From Garcia nutans (Eukaryota; Streptophyta; Magnoliopsida; Malpighiales; Euphorbiaceae): 64,000 nucleotides of DNA. This document shows positions 33,823 to 46,675 of this stretch, piece by piece. Under the pieces are notes generated by a model. That model did not search any database. It was not told the origin of the DNA and worked only from the letters and a program-made list of their open reading frames with translations. The stretch spans positions 11,439,001-11,503,000 of the forward strand of contig CANTUV010000004.1 in NCBI GenBank assembly GCA_947685225.1. Reading direction: 5' to 3'. Numbering within the stretch: the stretch's first letter is position 1; the number at the start of each line of letters is the position of its first letter. The position numbers were made by a program, and so were the translations under genes.

Positions 33823-34971
33823 TAAGAGAAGTTGATTTCATTGGTCTTTATATTATTCTATTCTTTCTTATCATGATATTATCCATTTCATCATATTAGA
33901 TTGCATTGTGTGAGTGAGTTAGGATGCCCGTGTTACCCGTGTTATGTTATGTAAGGGATACCATACTTTCACTCAAGGTATGGAGATCGAGCATGGCATA
34001 ACCACTCATAGCCTTGTACCTTTTGGTATATACTTGCTATGGGAACCTAAGCCTTTTAACCCAAAGACTAAAGCTCATGTAATTGGCCTAGTTACTTCCC
34101 TTAGGTTTTTACCCCAAATGCTTGTTGTTTGACTATGGTTAATTTATCTTGGCTTAAATCATGGCTTATTTGGTTTGTTCTTTTTCCAATATGATCTAAA
34201 TATATTGTGAGCTCAAAATAAATTTTTCTTTAAAATCTAAAAGACCAAAGCTATTTTTAAAACTTTTCAAGATGGACTTTGGACATAAAACTTTTCTAAA
34301 AAAATAAATTAAAAATTCTTTTCTCATGACCCAAATACTAAGCCCAAAATCCATTTTTTCTAAAATCTTTTTACGATGGGCTTAGAAACAAAGTTATTTT
34401 TACAAAGAGCTTACAAATATTTTGGTCAATTATGAAATACCAAAAATCAATTGTGAGCCTAGTTTATACTAAGAATAATTAATCATGGGCTTGTTTTTGG
34501 CATGAATCATTAGTTACTTTTTCAAGTGAGAAATATATTTATAATAAGCCTCTTAATTTAGTTTTAATCCAATATAACATAAAACCTACTTTAGTTGGTT
34601 AAATGGATTAAAACCTAATTAATGGGAATTATCATGAATTGATTTTCATTTTTGAAAATATAACTATTGGTTGAAACGTCCAAGGGAATTATTCGAAAAA
34701 CAAGATACCCCATGTTGGTATTTTGTTAACCATATACCTAGGAAAAAAGACTCACCATTCGTGTGTGGATGTTATAAGGTTGGAAAGAACGTCCTAATTA
34801 TCTTTCTTTGTCTATTGTTTGTGCATACATGCATACATACATTTGCATCTCATATCATTGATCCTCTCTGTCACAACCCTGGATTATGACAGTTCAAAAG
34901 CTTACCACAATCCGACCTACGATGGAGATGAAGAATCTAGTAGCAACTCAATCACTTGCTCACCAAAAGAA
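33823..34971 (+). other. Leader of element A with a conserved short ORF
   Basis: This is about 1.15 kb between primer site and gag. A 62-codon ORF at 33944-34132 (MLCKGYHTFTQGMEI...) is matched in element B at 44459-44656 except that B begins with GTG and shifts frame near its end. The rest is non-coding. Ogre elements carry an extra ORF before gag, but this ORF is far shorter, so a shared leader sequence is as good an explanation. Confidence 0.6.
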
Positions 34972-36634
34972 ATGGAGCCCGAACAAATTCAAAGCATGGT
35001 GGACGACACCCTCAATGCCAAGATGGAAGAAATGAAAGAGGCCCTAGCTGAAACCATGAAGAACCAATTGGCTGCAATTTTAGGAAATCATGTCGAAGCA
35101 TCTGCTAGCACTAAGAAGCCAAAGGACAAAGGGAAGACTAAAGTTGGTGAAGTGGTTTTTGATGATGATAAGATGATCATTGATGATGATGATGATGATT
35201 GGGCTTAATACTTCCAAGATCCTCATGAAAAGAAGAAAGAACCGAAGATTGTTGAAAGATCAGCTATGGAGAAAACTGAGACTTCTGATGTTGAAAAGAT
35301 GATTGCAGATTTAGAAAAGAAATTTGAGAAGAAGCTGAAAACCAAAGAAATGTCCGAAGTTGATAAATTATTTGAGCCAGACAAAGAAATGCCATACAAA
35401 TTCAAGATGCCATCTTTTGCAAAGTTTGATGGAACCGAAAATTCTCACCTCCATGTGAAGTAATATATAACTGCTATGCAGTCTGCTCGAGCTACTAAGG
35501 CTCAAACTCTAAGGTACTTTATGCTCTCATTGGATCCTATTATCCAAAATCGGTTAAATACCTTAGAAGAAGGAAGACAAAAGAGTTGGGATATGCTATT
35601 CAAGGTCTTCATCCAACAATATGGATACAACGTTGAAATGAAAGTTACCTTAATGGAAGTTGAGTCCATTAGACAAAGGCCAAATGAAAATTTTGTGGAC
35701 TATGTGAAAAGATAGAGAAATAAGGCTGCTTTGCTCAAGAAGAGGCCCGATGAATCTGATCAAATAAGGATGATTGTGAGAGGGGTGTTACCTAGTCTTC
35801 GTGAAAGGTTGTCTCATACACTCATCCGTGATTTCAAAGATCTCCTCCAAGATGGTGTGCAAATTGAAGAATGAGAAAGAGAGAAGAACTGTTTTTCAAC
35901 AAGAAGGAACGAGAAAGGAAACTATCAGTCTGGTAACCAAGGCATGCAAAAGGCAGTTGGTGTTAATGCTACTAGCCAAGGAATAAGAAGACAATTTTCA
36001 AAATTGGGAAAACCGCTGTCCTGGGTTCTCAATAAGCTTCAAAGGAAGGGATTGTTACAACCCTTAAATCCTCATCCTTTGCCTAACCCTCTTCCACCTA
36101 ATTTTGACACTAAAGCATTTTGTCAATTTCATCAAATGCAAGGGCACAACATGGATAGATGTGTGAGGTTGAGGCACGAGATCCAAATTTTGATTGATAG
36201 TGGAAAGCTACCCGAGCTCAACAAGCCAAACACCAAAGACAATCCATTACCAAGGTTCAATAGAGTACCACCACTGACAACCTTCATGATTGGAGGAGGT
36301 TTGTATGAAAGTTTTGTCATGTCTTCGTTTCCAAGATATGGGTGGAGAAGCAACCAAAGAAGAAGGGGTATTTGGCAAGATTAAACAAGCTATGGTGGAT
36401 AAAGAAGTAGCAATTTGTGTTGTGAATAGGTTTTGGGATTCAAGCGATAGTGATGACAATCTTGTACCCATGAAGGAAGAATGGATCTGGTCTAAACCCC
36501 AGAAAGATGAAGTAATGAACACTAGATTCGGTAAGCCTTATGCAAGGCCACCACCTAAGGAGGTAGAAGTTAATAAAGGAAAGGAAGTTGAAGTAGGGAA
36601 TAAAGAAGAGGAAGATGATACTGTGCTCAAGTAA
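34972..36634 (+). pseudogene. Gag of Tat/Ogre-type element A, several stops
   Basis: The frame begins MEPEQIQSMVDD and contains an acidic run before TAA at 35206. The Gag domain follows: YKFKMPSFAKFDG, YFMLSLDP, then VESIRQRPNENFVDYVKR. The knuckle variant FCQFHQMQGHNMDRC lies near 36117-36161. In-frame stops lie at 35206, 35461, 35713 and 35872. At the matching sites element B has CAA (45557), CAG (45809), TGG (46061) and TGG (46175). A frameshift near 36330 moves the frame, and the tail 36335-36631 leads to a TAA at 36632 just before the VSIWDLL linker. Compared with B, it retains about 90 bp after MVDD that B has lost. Confidence 0.88.
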
Positions 36635-39600
36635 TTGAAAATAACCCAAGCAAGTGTTAGCATTTGGGATTTATTGGCTACTTCTAAAAAGCACCAAGAA
36701 ACTATGGCCAAGGCCTTGGCCAGCATGCCAATTTCCACCTCCATAACACCGGAGGAGCTGATCAACTTCATAAAAATCGAGGGAGTAATGAAATGTGAAG
36801 ATATTCAAGAGAAGAGCAAAGTTAATATAGGAGCGGTATCTTTCTCAGATGCGGATTTATCGAAAGAGGGGAGAGATCACATCTGCCCTCTCTTTATCAA
36901 AATAGAAATCAAAGGGAAAAGTACTCCATGTGTAATGGTTGATGACGAGTCCACCATAAATGTTTGCCCACTTAAAATATTACCAAAACTAGCCATGTTA
37001 ACAAGGGATCTAAACCTGACCGAGGTAACCATTCGGGCTTATGACAACACTAAAAGACATATCGAAGGAACTTTCAAAGCTGCTATCAAGGTTGGTCTAA
37101 TTGAATTTATTGTTGAATTTGTTATTTTGGACATACTTGTTACCTTTGCCCTACTCTTTGGATGACCATGGTTTCATCCTCTTGGTGGAGTTCCTTCCAC
37201 CCTTCATCAAAAGATCAAGTTCCCTAACAGAGATGAGACAGTGGTCATCGAGGCCAAAGATAATGAGGTTGTTAATGCTCTAATGATTGAGAGGTCTCTC
37301 AATGGCTTCCAAATAGCTGCAATTTCTGATGATGAAGTAGTGGACTCTAAGGTCTTGAACATGAGGAAGAGCATGAACTACCTTCCCGGAGCTGGTCTTG
37401 GAAAGGGCAAGGCCGGTTTGACAAAGCTTTTTGATTTCAAAACTCAAACTTCCAAGAAAGGGTTGTGATATGATGAAGTCAACAAAGATGTCCAGCCAAA
37501 AAAGAATGAGAAGATGAGCTTCTGCCTTATGATTTTGAGAATAATGATTTTGATTTTGATTTTAATTTGTCTGCTTTGTATGAGGATGATTATGTTTTCT
37601 TTTCCAAAATGAATGCAATAAAGTCTGACTTTCCTTACTTGTATGATATTTCTCCTGATGGTTGCATACATTCAAATAGCAGTTACATGAGCATCTTTAA
37701 TATTAATTCTATTGATACACAATCATTAAATTTGGGAACAATCAAAAATCCAAAAAACATTAGCATAGCATCCAACCTTAATCCTGACGAGAGAGAGAGA
37801 GAGATTTGAAAAAATATTCAAAAAATATGAAGAAGTATTTGCTTGGTCTTATGAGGATATGCCTAGAATTGATCGAGATATAGACAAACATCTTATTCCT
37901 ACTTACACTCACATGAAACCTGTCAAACAAAAGCTTAGGTGATTAAGATCTGAGTGGGCTGAATTGGTTAAAGAAGAGGTCACTAAACAAATACAAGTAA
38001 AGTTCCTTGAAGTGATAGACTATCCAGATTGGCTAGCCAATATAGTACCCGTGCCAAAGAAAGATGGAAGAATAAGGGTCTGTGTGGACTATAGAGATTT
38101 AAACAAGGCTTCCCCTAAAGATGATTTTCCTTTACCCTATATAGATGTCCTCATTGATAGTGCAGCGCCTAGTGTGCTACACTAGTTTGTAGATGGATTT
38201 TCCGGATACAACCAAGTGTTAATGGCCCAAGAGGATAAAGCCAAAATTGCTTGCATTACTACATGGGGTATATTTTGTTATACGGTGATGCCGTTCGGTT
38301 TAAAGAATGCTGGAGCAACCGACCAATGAATGGCCACCACACTATTTCATGACATGATGCTCAAAGAAGTTGAAGTATATGTTGATGATATGATAGTGAA
38401 ATCAGATACAAGGGAACAACACTTCCAAAACTTAGAATTATTCTTTGATAGAAATATAAGCTAAGATTAAACCCGAAAAAGTGTGTGTTATAGGTTACCT
38501 CAGGAAAATTGTTGGGACATGTGATTGGTCTAAATGGCATTGAGATTGTTCCTGACAAAGTTAAAGCAATCAGGGATATGCCAGCCCCTAAGATGGAGAG
38601 AGAAGTTTGGGGATTCATTGGTAAATTACAATACATTAGCAGGTTTATAGCAAAGCTCACAACAATTTGTGAGCCAATCTTCAAATTGCTTAAAAAGAAT
38701 TAGCCAGTCTTATGGAATGAAGAATGTCAAAAGGCTTTTGAGTGAATAAAGGAGTATCTACTAAATCCACCTGTTTTAAAACTACCTAAACCTGATAAAC
38801 CCTTGTTACTATACTTAGCAGTAGAAGAAGAGTCAATAGGAGTCATGCTAGCCCAAGCAGATGAGTCAGGGATTGAGCATGCAGTTTACTATTTGAGTAG
38901 AAAGCTCCTACCTTATGAAATTAAGTATAGTATCATTGAAAAGACCTATATAAGTTGCAGCATTACTTTCAATCTTATAGTGTGCAAGCAATTTCCAAGT
39001 TGGATCCAATGAAGTACTTAAGGGAGACACCCTATTTGATTGGGAAGTATGGTCGATGGTTAATAATATTGGAAGAATTTGAGATTGAGTATGTAACCAG
39101 GAAAATAATCAAAGGTAGAGCAGTGGCAGAATTCCTGGCCCAACAACCATTATCGGACAACGAAGAGGTAGTCTTGGAATTTTTGGATGAACATTTAGAG
39201 GCAATTGAAGTACAAGGGTGGAAAATGTATTTTGGTGGAGCAGTAAATAGGAAAGGAGCAGGTTTGGGAGTCATACTAGAATCGCTCGAAGGGGAACTTA
39301 TCCCTTTAGCCAAAAAGTTGAAATTTAGGGCAACCAATAATAGGGTGGAGTACGAAGTATGTATCTTTGGTTTGAAAACCCTAATGATTATGAAGGTGGA
39401 TAAGGTGGAAGTTTTTGGCGATTCATTGCTAGTAATATCCCAAGTAAATGGAGAGTGGGAGTTGAAAGAAGAGAAATTAAAACCACACCACCATTACTTG
39501 ACCATGATGAAGAAGAACAGTAAGGAGTGCAGGTTTATACACCTATCAAGAGAAGAAAACCAGATGGCTGATGCCCTAGCCACATTGGCTTCGGTATGGG

Positions 39601-39689
39601 AAAATCCTGTCAGCTTATTCCTTAAGCCTCTGATTTTGACCAGTTCGTCAACTCCTTGCTTTGAATATGAGACAATCACGGAAACTGAT
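36635..39689 (+). pseudogene. Pol of Tat/Ogre-type element A: protease, RT, RNase H, second RNase H
   Basis: After the VSIWDLLATS linker comes a protease whose active site is degenerate (VMVDDESTINVCPL), then a short G-patch-like stretch (MNYLPGAGLGKGKAG, about 37375-37420). RT follows with PVPKKDGRIRVCVDYRDLNK and YVDD at 38378-38389, then RNase H (LLLYLAVEEESIGVMLAQ, about 38803-38856). A second, archaeal-type RNase H (39225-39600: NNRVEYEV, VFGDSLLVI, ENQMADALA) is a Tat-group hallmark; its first catalytic Asp is Gly (GGT at 39234). Stops lie at 37163, 37466, 37940, 38183, 38327, 38701 and 38743, with frameshifts near 37500, at the GA run 37791-37803, near 38455 and near 38950. Integrase is missing because a Tekay-like LTR interrupts at 39690. 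Confidence 0.88.
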
Positions 39690-39906
39690 TGTAATATCCC
39701 AAATTATACCCTAAAATTTTTGGAATGATTATTGTTGAAATTGGATTAAATAATTTTAAAGTGTGTGTAGAGGATTAAGAGAAAAGAGAAGTGTATATGT
39801 TATATATATTGAGATATATAAAACATATACAAGTTAATTATTTAGTTGGTCAAATGAGATTTATGGAATATTTGATAAATGAAAGTTAAAGTAAGTGGAT
39901 GATGAT
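39690..39906 (+). repeat. Start of a plus-strand Tekay-like LTR inserted in element A pol
   Basis: TGTAATATCCC at 39690 is the family's LTR start in plus orientation (compare the minus strand at 1502 and 7922). It interrupts the element A frame. The left flank CTGAT is the likely duplication. After 217 bp it is broken by element B and resumes at 52678. Confidence 0.85.
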
Positions 39907-42000
39907 TGTAGACCCTTAATTTTTGACCCAGTCCGGTCCAATATATTTTAATTAGTCCAAAATCATTTTTGTGTTGTCCAATATATTTTAATTAGTCCAA
40001 AATAATTTTTTTTATCTTAATTAAATAATATTTGCTTTAGTATTTATTTTTTATAATTAATAAAAAATAAATAATAATAAAAATAAAAATAAAAATAAAT
40101 ATCGGAGACGAAAAAATCATCGCCGAAAATCAGCGTGAGACGAAATGGCCCGTAGGCCAATTTTCGCCCCATAGCCCGCAGCTAGCTGCGGCAGTTTTTT
40201 TGCCAGCGCAATTTTTCTGCAGCAGTTTTTTTCGCCAGTGCAATTTTTCCGCAGCAGTTTTTTTCGCCAGCAAAATTTTTCCGAAACCAAATACAATTAG
40301 GTTTCAGTTTCCTTTTCTTAATTAATGTTAGATTCCGTGAATAACTAAAATTAATCATAAAAAACTTCTATAAATAAGGACTAAAACAACACATTAGGGG
40401 GGAGATTTGAGACCGAAATTGAGGAGGAAAACTTTGAAAGATTTGAAGAATTCCTTCTGGCAGTGAAATCGATCAAACTTATTGAGAGAAACAAATAAGC
40501 AATTTAATTCATCAAAGGTAGCAAAGCTTGTCTTTGTTCTTGTTCATCCAAGAAGAAATTTTTGGTAGAACCGGAGGTATGAATGTCTAATTTATTCATA
40601 GTAGCTTAAATAAATTAATTGTCTCTTTTGATTCAAAAAAACTTAGAACTTTAATTTACCTTTTCTAAAGCTTAAAAACCTTAATTCGTTTATTTGTTTT
40701 CCAAAAATCTTAAAATTGTTATTTTTGTTTCTTCAAAATTTTCTAAAACCCTAATTTGAATTTGTTTCTTTTTAAAGCCCTAAATTGAATCTGTTTCTTT
40801 CCACAAACCCTAAAATATATCTTTTCTGTTTCTATAAATCTTAAATCATTTTGTTTATTTTCATAAAGTTTCATAAAATTATCAATTGTTTTTCCAAATT
40901 CTAAAATCTAAAGCATTCTCCGAAACCCTAATTCTAAAATTCTAAAACCCTAATTCAACTCCAAAACCCAAAACAGTAAACCCTAACTCCCTTAAAACCT
41001 TAAACCCTAATTTTTCTAAACCCTAATCCTTTAAACCTTAAAACCTTATAAACATAAATATTAAAATTCAAACACAGTAAGCCTAAAAATCATAATTCAG
41101 TAGCTAATAATCATAAATCCAATATTTTAAAGTGTTCAAACCCTAATTTCATGATTCCACTTGTAACACCCCGATACTCCATATAAGTACTACACATATA
41201 CCAGGTATACGTACAGTAAATATATAAAGTATAAAGATGTCACATTTCGTTACAATTTAAAAACCTTTAACGTATCTCAAACCACAATACATTAATTTAA
41301 AGAACATTTACAAAATCGATATACTTTTAATGATCTTATAAATATACAATAATCTTATCTTTCAATAATAAGATCATTTATACACATGATTACATTCTTG
41401 ATAAAAGTACATCATAATTAAATTATACATGTATGCATCACCCTCTAGTTGGTCTCGACAAACTCTTACTCTTCTCGTGGCATAACGCAAGACTTTATAT
41501 CTTTCATCTGGTCACCTGCGCGATCAAACAACCGCGCTAAGCCCGAGAGCTTAGTAGTACAAATATATAATATACACATACATTATAAAAATATTAGCAT
41601 ATAATGATATATCAATTCCATGTAACTTTAGCTTATCATATCTTATTTGAATTATCATTTCATCTTTTACATACATAATCTTTTACCTCATCATATCCTT
41701 TACATGTCATATTCCATCATTGATATATATATATATACAACATCAATTACATTAACTAGGAAAACATATCATTCAAAGTGCATAACATAACATTGCTAAA
41801 TCTCAACAATGCAATTAGGGCAAAACACAATTGATATGATTCATAGCTTTATGATCTTCCACATTCCTTTGATTAGATCATTCTTGTGTTTAAAACATAT
41901 TTATAATGTTCATGTTTAAGTTTAGAAACAATGGAACCTTTGAAGAATCAAAACAATGTAAAAAGAAACAAAGTATAAAGCAATATGTAATTCATTTGTA

Positions 42001-42300
42001 GGACACGCCCAACCCATTTGATGGACACGCCCAGCCACTTGATGGAACACGCCCGTGTCACTAACAACAAAAGAGGCAGTAGCCAATTCAACAATTGACA
42101 CGCCCGGCACCTTTGATGGACACGCCCGTGTCACTAACAACAAAAGAGGCAGTAGCCAATTCAACAATTGACACGCCCAGCACCTTTGATGGACACGCCC
42201 GTGTCACTAACAACAAAAGAGGCAGTAGCCAATTCAAACAATTGACACGCCCAACTCAATTGATGAACACGCCCGTGTCTCTTCAATGCCTATGGCCGTG
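42001..42300 (-). repeat. 73-bp tandem repeat with GACACGCCCGTGTC palindromes
   Basis: Repeat starts at 42046, 42119, 42192 and 42266 (spacing 73, 73, 74), with partial copies to the left. Each unit contains the hairpin GACACG-CC-CGTGTC and a second GACACGCCC. CpG content is much higher than in the flanks. Confidence 0.9.
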
Positions 42301-42932
42301 TCACCCATCACCAAAACCAATTCTCTTCTAATTGCACTCAAACACAATATTCATCATATAACATGCTTCAAATGAATATAATCAATGTTTTAAACACATA
42401 TTCATCACAAGAATTACTTCACAACACATTAATATAACAATTAAACACATCTCAACTCAAAACCCTAAAATCAACATCTCCACCATTTCCAACAACAACC
42501 TCTAATTAAACTCATAACTTAAAATCAATTTAACACTTGAACACACAACACAACACATCTCAAATCCACCAAATCACAAAATCATCAAACCTTACTTCAC
42601 TTCCAACACAACTTCCAATTAAGTAAAGAAAACAAGAGAATACTTACCATCTTTCCAACAAAACCAACACCAATCCAATCCTTTAGCTTGTAATCAATTT
42701 CAATACTTGTAAACACATATATAACACACTAAATCATGAAATCAATCCATCACAACCTATCTCAAACATTAACAAAGGAAAACAAGTAAGTACTTACTTC
42801 AATTGATGAATTCCACCAAATCTCCACCTAATCCTTTGATTCTTCCTTCAATTCTCTTAAAACCCTAAGGTTTAGGTGAAGATCAACTCATCTCTCTACC
42901 TCTCTCTCTCTCTCTCGTGCAAGAACCAAAAG

Positions 42933-42963
42933 GAGAAGAAGAAGAAGAAGAAGAAGAAGAGAA
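42933..42963. repeat. GAA microsatellite
   Basis: About ten GAA units, preceded by a TC run at 42901-42916 and followed by an ATA/TAA run at 43012-43046, all within the solo LTR. Confidence 0.9.
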
Positions 42964-44319
42964 TATCTTCATTTCTTTTTTTCCTCTTCCACGATAGCCA
43001 CATATATGTATATAATAATAATAATAATAATTATAATAATAATATAATTACTAATTACCAAAAATCCTCCACCAAGCATTTCATTTCAAGCAATTACTCA
43101 TATACCCCTTATCACTTAACTTAGCTTTTGTCTCTTATGAACCCAATTAAGTAATTCCACATGCCATATAAAAATATCTCCTCTTGCATTGACTCTTTCT
43201 CTTTGACCATTTTATATGTTATATATATCACCATATACACAACATATAAACTTGTCTCTAAACCCTAAATTTCCCCAAAACACATATACATATATTTTCT
43301 TTTCTCAATTTAAACCAACAACAATAACAACAACAACAACAACATACAAAACTTCTGGGGCATGCATAGGGATATTACACCACTTCTCAAACACTAATTT
43401 GGTTAATCAAAGAACTTTATCAACCTCTTAAATTTTAAAACTTTGCTCCATTTCAATTCTTTTAAAATTTACAGTAGCTTGAACCCATAAATTCCAAAAC
43501 CCTAAACACATGAAATAAAGAATCTTAAATAGAAACATTAGCCCTAATTTGAATCTTTATTTGCCTTATTCAATTTTATATTTGATTATGCTTTGATTTA
43601 TTTTATAGGCTTTAATTTATTTAAGTTCAATGCTTGGTGTATTTAATTTATCATGGATGGATGTTTACTTTCTATTGATGTTTAATACCTTTGATGAATG
43701 ATTTATTTATGATGAATGGTTATTTACTTTTATCGATTTATTTAGATTTCCAAATGTTGTAAGATGTATGTTTTCACTTGGTGGGTACCTCATTAGTTAA
43801 ATATCATGTAATTTAAATTGCTTTTCTATTTTAGAACCAATGTAAAGGACATGTTTCTACCTTTCGGTGGGTGTCCTATCTAGGCATGGATTATGTAAGG
43901 GCATGTTTCCATCCTCGGATGGGTGTCCATTTATTTGTTTTGCTTGGACATTATTTTGATTTTTAATATATCGATGCTTTATTTTAATTATTGTGTGTAA
44001 TATGGATAATATTGTTATATTTAAGAATTTTATAATATTAAGACCTATAAAGGAGGCCGGTTCCAATGAACCGAGTGTTGTGGGGTTGCTGGGCCATTTC
44101 TCACCTTCCCCACACGTACCCAACTTTTCGAACCCATTAGGGGGTTGGGAATTCCTTAGGAATCGAGTCATCCACCCTTTTCTTTTTCCCAGGCCGTTTG
44201 GGTGGCGACTCCATTTTCTTCGGACCTAGGTTCGTGATCTCTAAGGCCCTGAGCCTAAACAGTACCGAAGTCGCAAGAACCATTCCACCGGGAGTGGGGG
44301 CGAAAATCCCCACTCACAG

Positions 44320-44337
44320 TGGTGACTCCACTGGGGA
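44320..44337 (+). promoter_or_regulatory. Primer-binding site of element B
   Basis: TGGTGACTCCACTGGGGA lies one base after the LTR end; it differs from element A's site by C-to-T at position 4. Confidence 0.85.
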
Positions 44338-45487
44338 TAAGAGAAGTTGATTCCGTTGGTCTTTATATTACTCTATTCTTTCTTATAATGATTTTATCCA
44401 TTGCATCATATTAGATTGCATTGTGTGCGTGTGTTAGGATGCCCATGTTACCCGTGTTGTGTTATGTAAGGGATACCATACTTTCACTCAAGGTATGGAG
44501 ATCCAGCATGGCATAACCACTCATAGCCTCGTACCATTTGGTATATACTCGCGATGGGAACCTAAGCCTTTTTACCCAAAGACTAAAGCTCATGTAATTG
44601 GCCTAGTTACTTTTCTTAGGTTTTACCCCAAATGCATGTTGTTTGACTATGGTTAATTTATCTTGGCTTAAATCATGACTTATTTGGTTTGTTTTTTTTT
44701 CTAATATGGCTTAAGTATATTGTAAGCTCAAAGTAAATTTTTCTTTAAAATCCAAAAGACCTAAGCTATTTTCAAAACTTTTCAAAATGGTCTTTGGACA
44801 TAAAACTTTTCTAAAAATAAATTAAAAATTCTTTTGCTCATGGCCCAAATACAAAGCCCAAAATCCATTTTTTCTAAAATCTTTTTACAATGGGCTTAGA
44901 AACAAAATTATTTTTCATTCAACCTTTTCTTCAAAGAGCTTGCAAAATATTTAGGTCAATTAAGAAATACTAAAAGTCAATTGTGAGCCTAGTTTATACT
45001 AAGAGTAATTAATCATGGGCTTCTTTTTGGCATGAATCATTAGTTACTTTTTTCAAGTGAGAAGTCTATTTATAATAAACTCTTAATTTAGTTTTAATCC
45101 AATATAGCATAAAAGCTACTTTAGTTGGTTGAATGGATTAAAACCTAATTAATGGGAATTATCATGAACTGAATTCCACTCTTGAAAATATAACTATTGG
45201 TTGAAACTTCCAAGGGAAATATTCAAAAACAAGGTACCCCATGTTGGTATTTTGTTAACCATATACCTAGGAAAAGAGACTTGCCATTCGTGTGTGGTTG
45301 GAAGGAACGTCCTAACTATCTTTCTTTGTTGATTGTTTGTGCATACATGTATACATTTACATCTCATATCATTGATCCTCTCTGGCTCACAGCCCTAGAT
45401 TACGACAGTTCAAAAGCTTACGACAATTTGACCTATGCCGGAGGCGAAGTATCTAGCAACGACTCAATCACTTGCTCACCAAAAACA
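44338..45487 (+). other. Leader of element B
   Basis: It is collinear with the element A leader (33823-34971) and includes the counterpart of A's short ORF at 44459-44656. No other coding signal is present. Confidence 0.65.
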
Positions 45488-46675
45488 ATGGATCCCGAAC
45501 AAATTCAAAGAATGGTGGATAATGATAAGGTGATCATTGATGATGATGATTGGGCTCAATACTACCAAGATCTTCAAGACAAAAAGGAGCCAAAGGTCAT
45601 TGAGAAGGAAACTATTGAAAAGAATGAGACATCCGATGTTGAAAAGATGATCGCGGATTTATAAAAGAAATTTGAGAAGAAACTGAAAACCGAAGAGATG
45701 TCCGAGATTGACAAATTATTTGAGGTAGATGAAGAAGTTCTGTACAAGTTCAAGATGCCATCTTTTGTGAAGTTTGATGGAACCGAAAATCCTCATCTCC
45801 ATGTGAAGCAGTATATCACTACTATGCAGTCTGCTCGAGCTACTAAAGCTCAAACTTTAAGGTACTTCATGCTCTCATTGGACCCTGTTGTCCAAAATTG
45901 GTTCAATACCTTAGATGATGGAACACAAAAGAATTGGGATCTGCTATATAAGGCCTTCATCCAACAATATGGATATAATGTTGAAATGGAAGTTACCTTA
46001 ATGGAAGTTGAGTCCATTAGACAAAGGCCAAATGAGAATTTTGTGGACTATATGAAAAGATGGAGAAATAAGGTTGCTTTACTCATGAAGAGGCCCGATG
46101 AATCTGAAAGAATGTCTCATACACTCATTAGTGATTTCAAAGATCTTCTCCAAGCCGGTCTGCAAATTGAAGAATGGGAAAGGGAGAAGAATTGCTTTTC
46201 GGCAAGAAGGAATGAGAAAGGGAACTACCAGTCTGGAAATCAAAGCATGCAAAAAGAAGTTGATGTCAATACAACTGGTCAAGCAAATAGAATGCAGTTT
46301 TCAGATCTGGGGAAGCCTTTGTCTTGGGTCTTCAACAAGCTACAAAAGAAAGGGTTTTTACAACCATTAGCTCCTCGACCTTTGCCTAGTCCATTACCCC
46401 CAAAATTTGATACTAAGGCTTTTTGTCAATTTCATCAGACTCAAGAACATGAGATTGATAGATGTACCCAATTGAAGCATGAGATCCAAGATCTAATCGA
46501 TAGTGGTAAGCTACCGGAGCTGGACAAGCCCAATACCAAGAACAATCCTTTGCCTAAGTTTGGAAAAGTACCTTCACCGGCAACCTTCATGGTGAGAAAA
46601 GGATTGGAAGAAGATTTTGTTTTACCCTCTTTTCAAGATGGAAATATTGAAGATATGAAAGGAAAAAAAGCTTAA
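45488..46675 (+). pseudogene. Gag of Tat/Ogre-type element B, one stop
   Basis: The frame begins MDPEQIQRMVDN, has TAA at 45662 (element A has GAA there) and is then open from 45698 to 46675. The Gag domain is present: YKFKMPSFVKFDG, YFMLSLDPVVQNW, RPNENFVDYMKRW. The knuckle variant is FCQFHQTQEHEIDRC, with Glu in place of the usual Gly before His. Relative to A it lacks about 90 bp after MVD and about 54 bp before MSHTL, both in frame. It ends EDMKGKKA and is not followed by the protease linker seen in A, marking where pol has been lost. Confidence 0.88.

Larger units (their letters stand above)
41162..43379 (-). mobile_element. Solo LTR (2218 bp), Tekay-like, inside element B 5' LTR
   Basis: The ends are TGTAACACC and GATATTACA with perfect duplication CCACT (41157-41161 and 43380-43384). 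The intact equivalent of the target is present in the element B 3' LTR at 51731-51735 (GATTCCACTTCTCAAG), an exact empty site. It contains the double hairpin (41518-41554) and a 73-bp tandem repeat (42001-42300). Confidence 0.96.
39907..44318 (+). repeat. 5' LTR of element B, split by a solo LTR
   Basis: It starts TGTAGACCC and ends CACTCACA. Without the 2218-bp solo LTR and one 5-bp duplication it is about 2189 bp, like element A's LTR. The TATA box is at 40379-40386. Repeated lines GCAGCAGTTTTTTTCGCCAG occur in the U3 at about 40190-40275. AAACCCTAA motifs cluster at 40740-41160. Confidence 0.92.
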
